Source: Saccharothrix algeriensis
Lineage (GTDB): Bacteria; Actinomycetota; Actinomycetes; Mycobacteriales; Pseudonocardiaceae
DNA: 64,000 nt
Direction of reading: 5' to 3'
Assembly (NCBI RefSeq): GCF_016907655.1
Contig: NZ_JAFBCL010000001.1
Coordinates: forward strand, 248,001-312,000
A program made the position numbers and the translations under genes. This document shows positions 27,135 through 35,429 of the stretch, one piece after another. Under the pieces are notes generated by a model, which saw nothing but the letters and a program-made list of their open reading frames with translations, was not told the origin of the DNA and made no database searches. Numbering within the stretch: position 1 is the first letter of the stretch; each line of letters starts with the position of its first letter.

Positions 27135-28522
27135 TCGCCCTCCTCCTTCTTCTCCTCGACACCGGCCAGTTCCGGCCGGCGGCCCGCCACCAGCAGGCCC
27201 ACCAGGACCACCGCGCCGACGCCCAGCCACACGAAGCCGACGGTCTGCGCCGCGACCTTCGCGTTGACCACCACGTAGGCCAGGATCGCGAACCCGATGG
27301 CCGGCGCGACCAGGTGCGCCCACCAGTTGCGGCTGCGGCGGCGCACCACGTGGTGCACGACCACGGACACGTGCAGCACCAGGAACGCGGTCATCGCGCC
27401 GAAGTTGACCAGCGAGCTGAGCAGCGTGATGCCGTCCTCGCGGGTCTGCACGTACAGGCCCAGCGCCAGCGACACGCCGGCGACCAGCAGCGTGGCGTTG
27501 ACCGGGACGCGGCGCGTCGGGTGCACCCTCGCCAGGAACGCGGGCAGCTGCCGGTCCCGCGCCATGGCGTACAGCAGCCGCGACGTCGCCGCCTGCGCCA
27601 CCAGCGAGTTCGCGAAGCCCCAGGACACCGCGGTCGCCGCGGCGGTCAGCACGGCGAGCCAGCCGCCGCCGGCCGCCCGCGCCGCGTCGTAGAACGCCGT
27701 GCCGCCGCTGTCGCCGTTCTCCAGCAGCCCGGCCGGGTCGGGCACCAGCAGCGCCGCGACCCACGTCTGCACGACGAACAGCAGGCCGGTGACCAGCAGC
27801 GCGGCCACCATCGACCGGCCGATCGCGCGGGCCGAGTCGCGGTTCTCCTCGGCCAGCGTGGAGATGCCGTCGAAGCCGAGGAAGCTCAGCACCGCGATGG
27901 ACACCGCGCCGAACACCAGCGGCCACGAGAACGTGTCGGCGTCGAAGATCGGGTCGAAGCTGAAGCCGCGGCCCCTGCCCTGCGCCAGGGCGACCACGCC
28001 GACCACCAGGAAGACCGCCAGGATGACCAGCTGGGCGGCCAGCATGATCCGGTTGACCCTGGCGGTGGCCTCGATGCCAAGGTAGTTGACCGCGGTGTTG
28101 AGCAGCACGAACCCCACCAGCCACAGCCACACCGGGACGGCGGGCACCAGCGAGTTCATCGCCACGCCCGCGATCAGGTAGAGCAGGCTGGGCACCAGGA
28201 CGTAGTCCAGGAAGATCATCCAGCCGGCCAGGAAGCCGACCGGCGCGCCGATGCCGCGGCCCGCGTAGGTGTAGACCGAGCCCGCGACCGGGAACGCCTT
28301 GGACATCTGCGCGTAGGAGTTGGCGGTGAACAGCATCGCGAGCATCCCGATGGCGTAGGCGAGCGCGACCATGCCGCCGGAGCCCTGGAACACACTGCCG
28401 AAGATGCCGAACGGGGCGATCGGCACCATGAAGATCAGCCCGTAGACGAGCAGGTCCTTGAAGCCCAGGGATCGCCGCAGTTCCTGGGTGTAGCCGTAAC
28501 GCTCGATCCCCGGGTCGCCCAT
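27131..28522 (-). CDS. APC superfamily amino acid/amide permease
   Basis: A 463-aa protein with about 12 membrane helices. ATG 28522 has AGGAGGAC upstream. Typical APC features are GFKDLLVYGLIFMVPIAPFG (helix 1), VAGSVYTYAGRGIGAPVGF and FLGFDGISTLAEENRDSARA. It would import a small amine, amide or amino acid in symport with protons. It is translationally coupled to the acetamidase, suggesting that its cargo is the amidase substrate. The C-terminal tail is short and Lys/Glu-rich. Confidence 0.85.
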   Translation of the reverse strand: MGDPGIERYGYTQELRRSLGFKDLLVYGLIFMVPIAPFGIFGSVFQGSGGMVALAYAIGMLAMLFTANSYAQMSKAFPVAGSVYTYAGRGIGAPVGFLAGWMIFLDYVLVPSLLYLIAGVAMNSLVPAVPVWLWLVGFVLLNTAVNYLGIEATARVNRIMLAAQLVILAVFLVVGVVALAQGRGRGFSFDPIFDADTFSWPLVFGAVSIAVLSFLGFDGISTLAEENRDSARAIGRSMVAALLVTGLLFVVQTWVAALLVPDPAGLLENGDSGGTAFYDAARAAGGGWLAVLTAAATAVSWGFANSLVAQAATSRLLYAMARDRQLPAFLARVHPTRRVPVNATLLVAGVSLALGLYVQTREDGITLLSSLVNFGAMTAFLVLHVSVVVHHVVRRRSRNWWAHLVAPAIGFAILAYVVVNAKVAAQTVGFVWLGVGAVVLVGLLVAGRRPELAGVEEKKEEGE

Positions 28523-28567
28523 GCCGTCCTCCTGCCACGCGCTGGTCGGGCGAAGCCTAGACACACT

Positions 28568-28599
28568 CCTTCCATTTGGAAAGGTTCCTCTTGGAAGGA
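28568..28599. promoter_or_regulatory. Inverted-repeat operator candidate upstream of the permease
   Basis: TCCTTCCA and TGGAAGGA flank a centre that contains two more TTGGAA-like half-sites. It lies 46-77 bp upstream of the permease start, where a MarR-family repressor would be expected to bind. The adjacent MarR gene at 29833 is the natural candidate. This is inference only. Confidence 0.45.
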
Positions 28600-28668
28600 T
28601 GTTGGTCGGGGCGGGCGGCCCGGCCGGCGCCCCGGTCGCGACCGACCGCCGGCCGCCGGCGCCGCGGG

Positions 28669-29784
28669 TCAGAGCGGGGCGATCACCGTCAGGTCCAGGC
28701 CGTCGGCACGGGCCAGGTAGCCGCCCGACCGGGGCGGTCCCAGCGGCGCGGCGGCCCACGCGCCCCGGTCGGCCGACCCGAGCAGCGCCGCCGTCCCGGT
28801 CTGCGCGCCCTGGGCGGTCAGCGCGCCGGACCGGGCCAGCGCGGCGGCCAGGTGCACGCCGTCGTAGCAGCCCTCGGCGTAGGCGTCGAGCACCGGGGCC
28901 CGCCCGCCGAACAGCGCCCGGTGCCGCTCGGCCAGCGCCACCCGCCGCTGGTCGCCCTGCCCGGCGAACGACCGCATCGCCGCGTACAGCTCGCCGGTGT
29001 CGTCGCCGCCGGCCGCCAGCAGCCCGTTCTCCTCCAGCGAACCGGACAGCCGCACCACCCGGCCCGCCAGCGGCGAGGCGGTGAACACCCGGTTGAACAG
29101 CGCCAGGTCCCGGCCCACCAGGCTGAGCAGGACCGCGTCCACCCGCGCGCGGCCCAGCGCCGCGACGATCTCCTCCGCGTCGACGCCCGGACCGGGGAAC
29201 GGCGCCAGCCGCGTCACCACCACCTCGCCCCCGAGGCCGCGCACGAGGTCCGCGGCGACCCGGTGCACGGCCCGCGGCCAGATGTAGTCGCTGCCGACCA
29301 GCGCCCACCGCCGCAGCCGGCGCCGCGCCACCAGCCACCGCACGGCGGGCCCGAGCTGGCGGCCCGGCGAGTCGCCCAGCAGCACCACCCCGGGCCGCCG
29401 CGCGCCGCCCTCGTGCGGCGGGGTGAAGACGTAGGGCGCCCGCCCGGCCAGCGCGGCCTCCAAGGCCCGGTGGACGTCGCTGGTGTGGAACCCGACGAAC
29501 GCGTCCACCAGCCCGACCAGGCCGGCCGCCTCCCGCGCCACCTCCGACGGCAGCCGGCCGGCGTCGAGCAGCACCAGCTGCACCTCCCGGCCGGCCACGC
29601 CGCCCGCCGCGTTCAGCTCCGTGGCCGCCAGGGACGCCGCGAGCAGGCCCGACGGCCCGGTCAGCCCGAGCGCGCCGGACAGCGGCAGCAGCAGCCCGAC
29701 CCGCAGCAGGGCCGGGTCCGGTCCCCCGACCGCCACCTCGACCCGGTCGCGCACCACGGAGCGCACAACCGCCGACGAGTCCAT
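28669..29784 (-). CDS. AmiC/UrtA-type ligand-binding protein without signal peptide
   Basis: A 371-aa Peripla_BP_6 fold protein starting at ATG 29784. Motifs include VGLLLPLSGALGLTGPS, AATELNAAGGVAGREVQL and the hallmark GSDYIWPRA, which marks the FmdD/UrtA/AmiC group of short-amide and urea binders. No lipobox or signal peptide precedes the fold, so it is probably cytoplasmic. That suggests a sensor like AmiC, which regulates amidase genes, rather than an ABC substrate-binding protein. No ABC permease genes are nearby. Its neighbours, acetamidase and permease, fit this. A partner antiterminator like AmiR is not visible. Confidence 0.7.
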   Translation of the reverse strand: MDSSAVVRSVVRDRVEVAVGGPDPALLRVGLLLPLSGALGLTGPSGLLAASLAATELNAAGGVAGREVQLVLLDAGRLPSEVAREAAGLVGLVDAFVGFHTSDVHRALEAALAGRAPYVFTPPHEGGARRPGVVLLGDSPGRQLGPAVRWLVARRRLRRWALVGSDYIWPRAVHRVAADLVRGLGGEVVVTRLAPFPGPGVDAEEIVAALGRARVDAVLLSLVGRDLALFNRVFTASPLAGRVVRLSGSLEENGLLAAGGDDTGELYAAMRSFAGQGDQRRVALAERHRALFGGRAPVLDAYAEGCYDGVHLAAALARSGALTAQGAQTGTAALLGSADRGAWAAAPLGPPRSGGYLARADGLDLTVIAPL

Positions 29785-29832
29785 GGCCGGACAGTATGCT
29801 CGCCGACGAGTCCCCCGGCGAAAGGCCACGTC

Positions 29833-30258
29833 ATGCCTGATCAGCACCGGTCACGCCTGGCCCGTGCGGACTTGGTCGACCTGCTCACCCGCACCCAGCG
29901 CGCGCTGGTGCGGGACCTGGGCGCGGTGCTGGAGGAGGAAGGGGTCACCGTCGACCAGTGGCGCGTGCTGCGCGCGCTGGCCGACGAGGAGCGCGCCATG
30001 GGCGAGTTGGCCGCCGCGCTGGAGATCCCGCACCCGACGCTGACCCGCCTGGTGGACGGCCTGGTCGACTCGGCCTTCCTCTACCGCTCCCAGTCCGGCG
30101 AGGACCGGCGGAAGGTCTCGGTGCACGTCTCCGACCTGGGTCTGGCCAAGCTGGACCGGCTGGAATCGCTCGCGGCGGCCCACGAGCGCACCCTGGCCGA
30201 CCGCCTCGGCCGCGGCACGGTGGCGGACCTGTCAGCGCTGCTGCGCGGGCTGGCCTGA
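29833..30258 (+). CDS. MarR family transcriptional regulator
   Basis: A 141-aa protein starting at ATG 29833 after GAAAGG. A winged helix-turn-helix is visible as VTVDQWRVLRALADEERAM, GELAAALEIPHPTLTRLVD and the wing RSQSGEDRRKVSVHVSD. It is divergent from the AmiC-like gene with only 48 bp between starts, so it probably controls that gene and itself, and perhaps the permease/amidase operon. Effector unknown; a short amide or aromatic acid is plausible. Confidence 0.85.
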   Translation: MPDQHRSRLARADLVDLLTRTQRALVRDLGAVLEEEGVTVDQWRVLRALADEERAMGELAAALEIPHPTLTRLVDGLVDSAFLYRSQSGEDRRKVSVHVSDLGLAKLDRLESLAAAHERTLADRLGRGTVADLSALLRGLA

Positions 30259-30391
30259 CCCGCGGGGCGGCGCCCCAGGAGTCCCCCGGCCGCAGCGCCG
30301 GGCCACCTCCCGCCGAGGTGCGGCACGTCGGCGGGCGCCCGCGCCCCGGCGAACCGCGCCGTCGCGGCCCGGGTCGACGGGCGTGACGTCG

Positions 30392-30532
30392 TCACTCGGC
30401 GTCGGCCTCCCGCGCGCCCTCGTCCCCCGCGGGCCGCGGGGCGGTGGCCGCCTCGGCGGCCGCCTCGGCGTCGACGACCAGTTCCGGCCCGCCCCACTGG
30501 CGGTCGGTGGCGCCCATGCTGTGCTTGCCCAT
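30392..30532 (-). CDS. Small 46-aa peptide, possible precursor peptide
   Basis: A short frame with ATG 30532 preceded by AAGGGA at an 8-nt spacing. The sequence begins MGKHSMGATDRQWGGPELVV and continues with an acidic Ala/Glu-rich tail. It has a well-formed ribosome site and its own non-coding upstream region, which favour a real gene. It is divergent from the histidine kinase gene. I do not recognise the family. It could be a regulatory peptide or a RiPP-type precursor, but no dedicated modification enzyme is adjacent. Confidence 0.45.
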   Translation of the reverse strand: MGKHSMGATDRQWGGPELVVDAEAAAEAATAPRPAGDEGAREADAE

Positions 30533-30790
30533 CGCGTACTTCCCTTCGATTTTCCGCACGCTGGTACCCCGTAGGTTGAACATTCACACATGGACAGTCC
30601 TGACCTGCGAAAACCCGTGGTTTCGGCGGGCGAGGGGCATCGAGGCGGGCCCCGGGGCACGACCTGGGGAGGACCTCCACCCCTGTCTTCCGACAGGTCG
30701 GGGTGGCGACTCGCGGCGGCAGCGGTCCGGCGGCGGGCTGCCCTACCCTCGGCGGCGGAACGGCGTTCCGGGCGCCGACGGCGGTGCCCG

Positions 30791-32104
30791 GTGTGGCGGG
30801 AGGGCGTGGACGCGGTGCCCCTGGTGGTCCTGTGCGCGGGGATGGCGGTCTGGTCGGCCTGCTACTTCTCCCCGCTGTCCGACAGCGTGCCCGGTGTCGT
30901 GGCGCCGGCCGTCGGGCTCCTGGTGATCGCGTTCCTCGTGGGCCGGTCGCCCGGCGGTGGGCGGCACGCCGCCCGCGCGCTCGCGCTCGGCGCGGCCGGC
31001 GGCGGCGTGTCGGGCCTGCTGCTGTCGGGACCGGACACGGCGCTGGGCGCGGTGGCCGGAATCGCGGCGCTGGCGGCCGTGCCGTGGTCGGCGGGCCGGT
31101 ACCTGCGGCGGCGCGCGGAGCTGGTCGGCGTGGCGTGGGAGCGGGCCGAGCGGGCGGAGCGGGACGCCGAGCTGGCCCGCTCGCGCGAACGCGCCCGGCT
31201 CGCCGCCGAGCTGCACGACCTGGTGGGCCACGAGCTGGCGCGGGCCGCGCTGCACGTGGGCGCGCTGGAGGTCGCGCCGGCGCTGCCCGCCGAGCACCGC
31301 GCGGCGGCGCGGGAGGCCCGCGCGGGGGTGACCGCCGCCGCCGAGCGGCTGGCCGACGCCGTGCGGCTGCTGCGGCCCGACCCCTCCCCCGGCACGTCGG
31401 TGGCGGACCTCGTCGCGCGGGCGCGCCGCGACGGCCTGGCCGTGGAGCTGCTGCGCGACGACTCGCCGGGGCTGGACCCGGTGATCGCCGGCACCGCGCA
31501 CCGCGTGGTCACCGAAGCCCTCACCAACGTCATCAAGCACGCGCCGCGCGCGCCGGTCGCCGTGTCGGTCGAGCGCGCCGACGGGGTCGTGGTCCGGGTG
31601 GTCAACGGCCCGGCCCGCGCCGCCGCCCCGGCCCCCGGCGGGCAGGGGCTGGTCGGCCTGGCCGAGCGCGCCGCGCTCGTCGGCGGCCGGTTCGCGGCGG
31701 GCGTCCCGGCCGGCGGCGGGTTCGAGGTCGTCGCGCACCTGCCGGAGCGCCCGGCCGCGGCGACCGCGGCCACCTACCGGCGGCGGGCCGAGCTGCGGGT
31801 GCGGCGCAGCGGCCTGCGCGCGGTGCTGGTCGCCGCCGGGACCGCGGCGGGGGTCGTGGCGTGCGGGCTGGGCTACCTGGTGTTCGACGCGGCGACCTCG
31901 ACGCTGCGGCCGGCGGCGTACGAGGCGCTGCGGGTCGGCCAAGCCGAGTCGGCGGTCGCGGCGGTCCTGCCCGCCCGCACCCGGACCGACCCGGTGGGCG
32001 GCTGCCGGCACTACAGCACCGGCGCCGACCCGTTCGACGGCGACCTCTACCGGCTGTGCTTCGCCGACGGGCGGCTGGTCGGCAAGCAGGTGGTGCGCCG
32101 GTGA
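30791..32104 (+). CDS. NarL-type sensor histidine kinase with extra C-terminal membrane domain
   Basis: A histidine kinase of about 437 aa. The start is uncertain: GTG at 30791, 30806 or 30815 all precede the first helix. Four or so N-terminal helices are followed by the HisKA_3 dimerisation motif AAELHDLVGHELARA (phospho-His) and an HATPase_c domain with VTEALTNVIKHA and GGQGLVGLAERAALVGG. Unusually, the chain continues for about 110 residues: a hydrophobic helix (VLVAAGTAAGVVACGLGYLVF) and then an apparently extracellular domain with YEALRVGQAESAVAAVL. That stretch recalls SmpA/BLIP-like folds. The gene overlaps the response regulator start (GTGA). Confidence 0.8.
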   Translation: MWREGVDAVPLVVLCAGMAVWSACYFSPLSDSVPGVVAPAVGLLVIAFLVGRSPGGGRHAARALALGAAGGGVSGLLLSGPDTALGAVAGIAALAAVPWSAGRYLRRRAELVGVAWERAERAERDAELARSRERARLAAELHDLVGHELARAALHVGALEVAPALPAEHRAAAREARAGVTAAAERLADAVRLLRPDPSPGTSVADLVARARRDGLAVELLRDDSPGLDPVIAGTAHRVVTEALTNVIKHAPRAPVAVSVERADGVVVRVVNGPARAAAPAPGGQGLVGLAERAALVGGRFAAGVPAGGGFEVVAHLPERPAAATAATYRRRAELRVRRSGLRAVLVAAGTAAGVVACGLGYLVFDAATSTLRPAAYEALRVGQAESAVAAVLPARTRTDPVGGCRHYSTGADPFDGDLYRLCFADGRLVGKQVVRR

Positions 32105-32757
32105 GCCGGATCCGCGTGGTGCTCGCCGACGACGAGGCGATCGTGCGCGTCGGCGTGCGCGCCGTGCTGTCCGCCGCGCCGGAGGTGGAGGTCGTCGCCG
32201 AAGCCGGCTGCGGCCGGTCGGCGGTGGACTCGGTGCTCGCGCACCGGCCGGACGTGGCGGTGCTCGACATCCGGATGCCCGGCCTGGACGGCCTCGACGC
32301 AGCGGTGGAGATCCGCCGGGTCAGCCCCGCCACCGGGACCCTGGTGCTCACGACGTTCGCCGACGACGCCTACATCGCCCGCGCCCTGGGCGACGGCGCG
32401 GGCGGGTTCGTGCTGAAGACCGGCGACCCGCACGAGATCATCGCCGGGGTGCGCGCGGTGGCGGCCGGCGCGGCCTACCTGTCGCCGCTGGTGGCCAAGC
32501 GGGTGGTGGACCACCTGTCCGGGCGGGGGCCGGACCTGCGGGCCACGGGCCGGGTCTCCGGGCTGACCGGGCGGGAGCGGGAGGTGCTCGGCCTGGTCGG
32601 GGCGGGCCTGTCCAACGCCGAGATCGCCGCCCGGCTGCGGCTGGTGGAGGGCACGGTGAAGGTCTACGTGAGCGCGCTGCTGCGGCGGCTGGACGTCCGC
32701 AACCGGGTGCAGGCGGCGATCGTGGCCCACGAGGCGGGCCTGATCCCGCGGGTGTGA
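32101..32757 (+). CDS. NarL/FixJ family response regulator
   Basis: A 218-aa response regulator. The receiver domain shows the acidic pair LADDEA, the phospho-acceptor Asp in VAVLDIRMPG and the conserved Lys in GFVLKTGDP. The LuxR-type HTH at the C-terminus reads LTGREREVLGLVGAGLSNAEIAARL. GTG 32101 overlaps the kinase stop, so the pair forms a single two-component unit. Target genes are unknown; the nearest downstream genes are a P-loop kinase and a phosphoesterase. Confidence 0.9.
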   Translation: MSRIRVVLADDEAIVRVGVRAVLSAAPEVEVVAEAGCGRSAVDSVLAHRPDVAVLDIRMPGLDGLDAAVEIRRVSPATGTLVLTTFADDAYIARALGDGAGGFVLKTGDPHEIIAGVRAVAAGAAYLSPLVAKRVVDHLSGRGPDLRATGRVSGLTGREREVLGLVGAGLSNAEIAARLRLVEGTVKVYVSALLRRLDVRNRVQAAIVAHEAGLIPRV

Positions 32758-32770
32758 CACGCTGCCGGGC

Positions 32771-33346
32771 ATGGCGGAGTGGCAGGTGCTGCTGGTGGGC
32801 GGCGCGTCGGGCAGCGGGAAGAGCGCGCTGTCCTACCCGGTGGCGCGGGCGCGAGGCGCGGCGCTGGTGGAGGTGGACGACCTGGTCGTGGCGCTGCAGA
32901 GCCTGACCGCGGCCGACGCCCACCCCGCGCTGCACCACTGGCTGGGGCGTTCCGCCGACGACCTGTCCGCCGACGAGGTGCTCGACGCGCAGGTGGCCCT
33001 GGCGCGGGCGTTGACGCCGGCGTTGGACGCCGTGGTGGCCAACCACCTGGACGGCGACCAGCCGCTGGTGCTGGAGGGCGACTACCTGCTGCCCGAGTTC
33101 TGCGCCCGGTGGGCCGGCCCCGGGGTGCGGTCGGTGTTCGTCCACGAGGCCGAAGCCGGCCAGTTGGAGCGCAACTACCTGCGCCGCGAACCCGCCGCCG
33201 GCGCGCAGGGCAAGCGGGCGCGCGACAGCGCCCACTACGGCGACTGGCTCGCCGCCGGGGCCGCCCGCCACGGCCTGCCGGTGATCGCCGCCCGGCCGTG
33301 GGCCGACGCGCTCGACCGGCTGGCCGCGGCGATCCGCGTGCCGTAG
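32771..33346 (+). CDS. P-loop small-molecule kinase (2-phosphoglycerate kinase-like)
   Basis: A 191-aa cytoplasmic protein starting at ATG 32771, 13 bp after the response regulator. A Walker A loop GGASGSGKSAL is at the N-terminus, followed by VEVDDLVVALQSL (probable substrate Asp), LVLEGDYLLPEF (Walker B-like) and an Arg-rich lid NYLRREPAAGAQGKRARDS. The order resembles zeta-toxin or AAA_33-type kinases acting on small sugars or phosphoglycerate. The substrate is not assignable. It may share the two-component transcript. Confidence 0.75.
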   Translation: MAEWQVLLVGGASGSGKSALSYPVARARGAALVEVDDLVVALQSLTAADAHPALHHWLGRSADDLSADEVLDAQVALARALTPALDAVVANHLDGDQPLVLEGDYLLPEFCARWAGPGVRSVFVHEAEAGQLERNYLRREPAAGAQGKRARDSAHYGDWLAAGAARHGLPVIAARPWADALDRLAAAIRVP

Positions 33347-33680
33347 CCACCCGCGTGCCGCCGCTCCCGGCCGCCCGACCCGGTGCGGTCCTCGGGCCGA
33401 GCCCGCCGCAGGCCCGGACCGGCGGGAACAGTCCGATCGCGACCGTCCGGTCCAGCCGGAACCGCCCGGCGGTGGAGGCTCGGACCGGCCGGGGCCGTCC
33501 GGTGGCGGAGGTCCGGCCCGACTGGAACGGTCCGATCACGACCGTCCGGACCGGCCGGAACCGCCCGGCGGTGGTGGTCCGGTCCGGCGGGAACCGCCCG
33601 ATCGCGACGGCCCGCCCCTGCCGGGACACCGGCCTAGGCTGGGAGGTCCGACCGGTCCTGCCACCCCACGGAGCCGCACC
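33347..33680. repeat. Non-coding direct repeats upstream of a phosphoesterase gene
   Basis: No gene is seen between the kinase and the phosphoesterase. Two approximately 100-bp imperfect direct copies (near 33426-33525 and 33526-33612) share GGTCCGATC-GACCGTCCGG and GGAACCGCCCGGCGGTGG. Shorter CCGGTCCG/CCGGAACCG units recur in both orientations. This looks like a decayed tandem duplication or an array of binding sites in the promoter region of the downstream gene. No terminator with a clear stem is distinguishable inside it. Confidence 0.55.
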
Positions 33681-34850
33681 ATGGCCGACGCCACCGCACC
33701 GACCCGGACCGCGACCCGGCGGCGCGTCGTCTTCGGCCTCGTGCTGTTCACCGTCACCACCCTGCTGTTCTGGGTGCCGTGGGCGGGGCTGTTCGCGCCC
33801 GGCGCGCGGTGGCCCGCGCCGGTGGTGGCGGCGGGCGCCGCGCTGTTCGCGGCGGGCTACCTGGCGTTCCCGTTCCTGCTGGTCCGCGCGCTCGGCCGCC
33901 GCCACTCCGACCGCGCCGCGCGGGTCGCCCTGCCGCTGCTGGGCCTCACCTGGATCGCGTTCGCGTGGACGCTCGTCACGCACCTGCTGCGCATCGTCCT
34001 CGCCGTCGCGGGCGTGGAGAACCCGTTGCGGGCGCGGCTGATCGCGGTGCTGCTGGCCGTGGTCGTGCTGGCGCTGGCGGCGCACGGCGCACGGGAGGCG
34101 ATGCGGGTGCCGCGCGTGCGGCGGGCGGACGTCGTGCTGCCGCGCCTGGGCAAGGCGTTCGACGGGTTCACCGTGGCGGTGCTGGCCGACACCCACTACG
34201 GCCCGATCGACCGCACCCGGTGGTCCCGGGAGCTGGTCCGGGCGGTGAACGGGCTGGGCGCGGACGTCGTCGTGCACGTGGGCGACCTGGCCGACGGCAC
34301 CGTGGCGCAGCGGCGCGGCCAGGTGGCCCCGCTGGCGGAGGTGCGCGCGGCCGGGCGGTTCTACGTCTCCGGCAACCACGAGTACCTCAGCAACGCCCAG
34401 GCGTGGCTGGAGCACATGGCGGACCTCGGCTGGACCGCCCTGCACAACGAGCACCGGGTGCTGGAGCGCGACGGCGCGCGACTGGTGTTCGCGGGCGTCG
34501 ACGACGTCACGGCCGCGCACTCCGGCGAGGAGGGCCACGGCGCCGACCTCGGCGCCGCGCTCGCCGGCCTGCGCCCGGACGACCCGGTGGTGCTGCTGGC
34601 ACACCAGCCCGGCGGGATCGGCGAGGCGGTCGCCGCCGGTGTCGACCTCCAGCTGTCCGGGCACACGCACGGCGGGCAGATCTGGCCGTTCCACCTCCTG
34701 GTGCGGCTCCAGCAGCCGGTCCTGTCGGGGCTGAGCCGGCACGGCGCGCGCACCCTGCTGTGGACGAGCCGGGGCGCCGGGTTCTGGGGCCCGCCGTTCC
34801 GGGTCTTCGCCCCGTCGGAGATCTCGCTGCTGACGCTGCGCCCGGCCTGA
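33681..34850 (+). CDS. Membrane metallophosphoesterase
   Basis: A 389-aa protein with four predicted N-terminal membrane helices (about residues 15-150) and a C-terminal calcineurin-like phosphoesterase domain. The metal-binding blocks are VLADTHYG, HVGDLADG, SGNHEY, LLAHQP and LSGHTHGGQ, in the usual order of the YaeI/YkuE group. It probably hydrolyses a lipid or nucleotide phosphoester at the inner membrane. The start ATG 33681 follows a short CCACGGAG box. The stop is followed by a hairpin region that precedes the NRPS operon. Confidence 0.85.
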   Translation: MADATAPTRTATRRRVVFGLVLFTVTTLLFWVPWAGLFAPGARWPAPVVAAGAALFAAGYLAFPFLLVRALGRRHSDRAARVALPLLGLTWIAFAWTLVTHLLRIVLAVAGVENPLRARLIAVLLAVVVLALAAHGAREAMRVPRVRRADVVLPRLGKAFDGFTVAVLADTHYGPIDRTRWSRELVRAVNGLGADVVVHVGDLADGTVAQRRGQVAPLAEVRAAGRFYVSGNHEYLSNAQAWLEHMADLGWTALHNEHRVLERDGARLVFAGVDDVTAAHSGEEGHGADLGAALAGLRPDDPVVLLAHQPGGIGEAVAAGVDLQLSGHTHGGQIWPFHLLVRLQQPVLSGLSRHGARTLLWTSRGAGFWGPPFRVFAPSEISLLTLRPA

Positions 34851-34893
34851 GCGCGGCGGGTCGGGCCGCGCCGCGACCGGGGTCCGCCGCGGG

Positions 34894-34937
34894 GTTGATC
34901 GGTTCCGAACGCCCGACCCGGGCGCCTGGTGATCAAC
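34894..34937. terminator. Nested hairpin after the phosphoesterase gene
   Basis: GTTGATC (34894-34900) pairs with GATCAAC (34931-34937), enclosing an inner CGCCCG/CGGGCG stem. It separates the phosphoesterase from the NRPS operon and could act as a terminator or operator. Confidence 0.45.
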
Positions 34938-34971
34938 TGACCACGGGCAGCAACGATCCATAGTGGTTCCG

Positions 34972-35012
34972 TATGATTTGCGCTCTGAATTGCAAATGAC
35001 CGGTTCGACCGT
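34972..35012 (+). promoter_or_regulatory. Candidate promoter/operator of the NRPS operon
   Basis: A local AT-rich stretch lies upstream of MbtH. TATGAT at 34972-34977 could be a -10 box; no good -35 is visible. An inverted repeat ATTTGC...GCAAAT spans 34976-34997 and overlaps it, and CGGTTCGACCG follows. Another inverted repeat, CGTAGG...CCTACG, is at about 35043-35061. These are the only obvious regulatory elements before the operon. Confidence 0.4.
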
Positions 35013-35093
35013 TCAGTGGATTCCAGGAATGTCCGCCCGCCACGTAGGTTTGACCCCTACGAAGACCGCCCGCCGGCGGAGGTCAGGAGCGAC

Positions 35094-35309
35094 ATGAAGG
35101 ACGAAAATACGCATGACCGCGAATTCCTGGTCGTGGTGAACGACGAGGAGCAGTACTCGGTCTGGTTCGCCGACCGGGACCTCCCGCCGGGGTGGCGGGC
35201 CGAGGGGACGTCCGGCACCAGGGAAGAGTGCCTGGACCACATCGCCCGGGTGTGGACCGACATGCGCCCGCGCAGCGTGCGCGAGCACCTGGCCGCGCAC
35301 CGGCGCTGA
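35094..35309 (+). CDS. MbtH-like protein
   Basis: A 71-aa protein with the MbtH pattern: FLVVVNDEEQYSVWFADRDL, PPGWRAEGTSGTREECLDHI and WTDMRPRSVREHL. The three conserved Trp residues of the family are present. ATG 35094 has an AGGAGC box 4 nt upstream. MbtH proteins bind adenylation domains and raise their solubility and activity. It is the first gene of the NRPS operon and should serve the four A domains downstream. Confidence 0.9.
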   Translation: MKDENTHDREFLVVVNDEEQYSVWFADRDLPPGWRAEGTSGTREECLDHIARVWTDMRPRSVREHLAAHRR

Positions 35310-35429
35310 GCCGCCCGGAGAAATCACCGCATTTTCGCGCACCCGTATTCCGGGTGTCCGCAGGCTGCCCGGAAATAACCGTCGAGCAGACGCGCGCAGC
35401 CGGCACACTTTTTTGTGGGGGAGGCTTTG

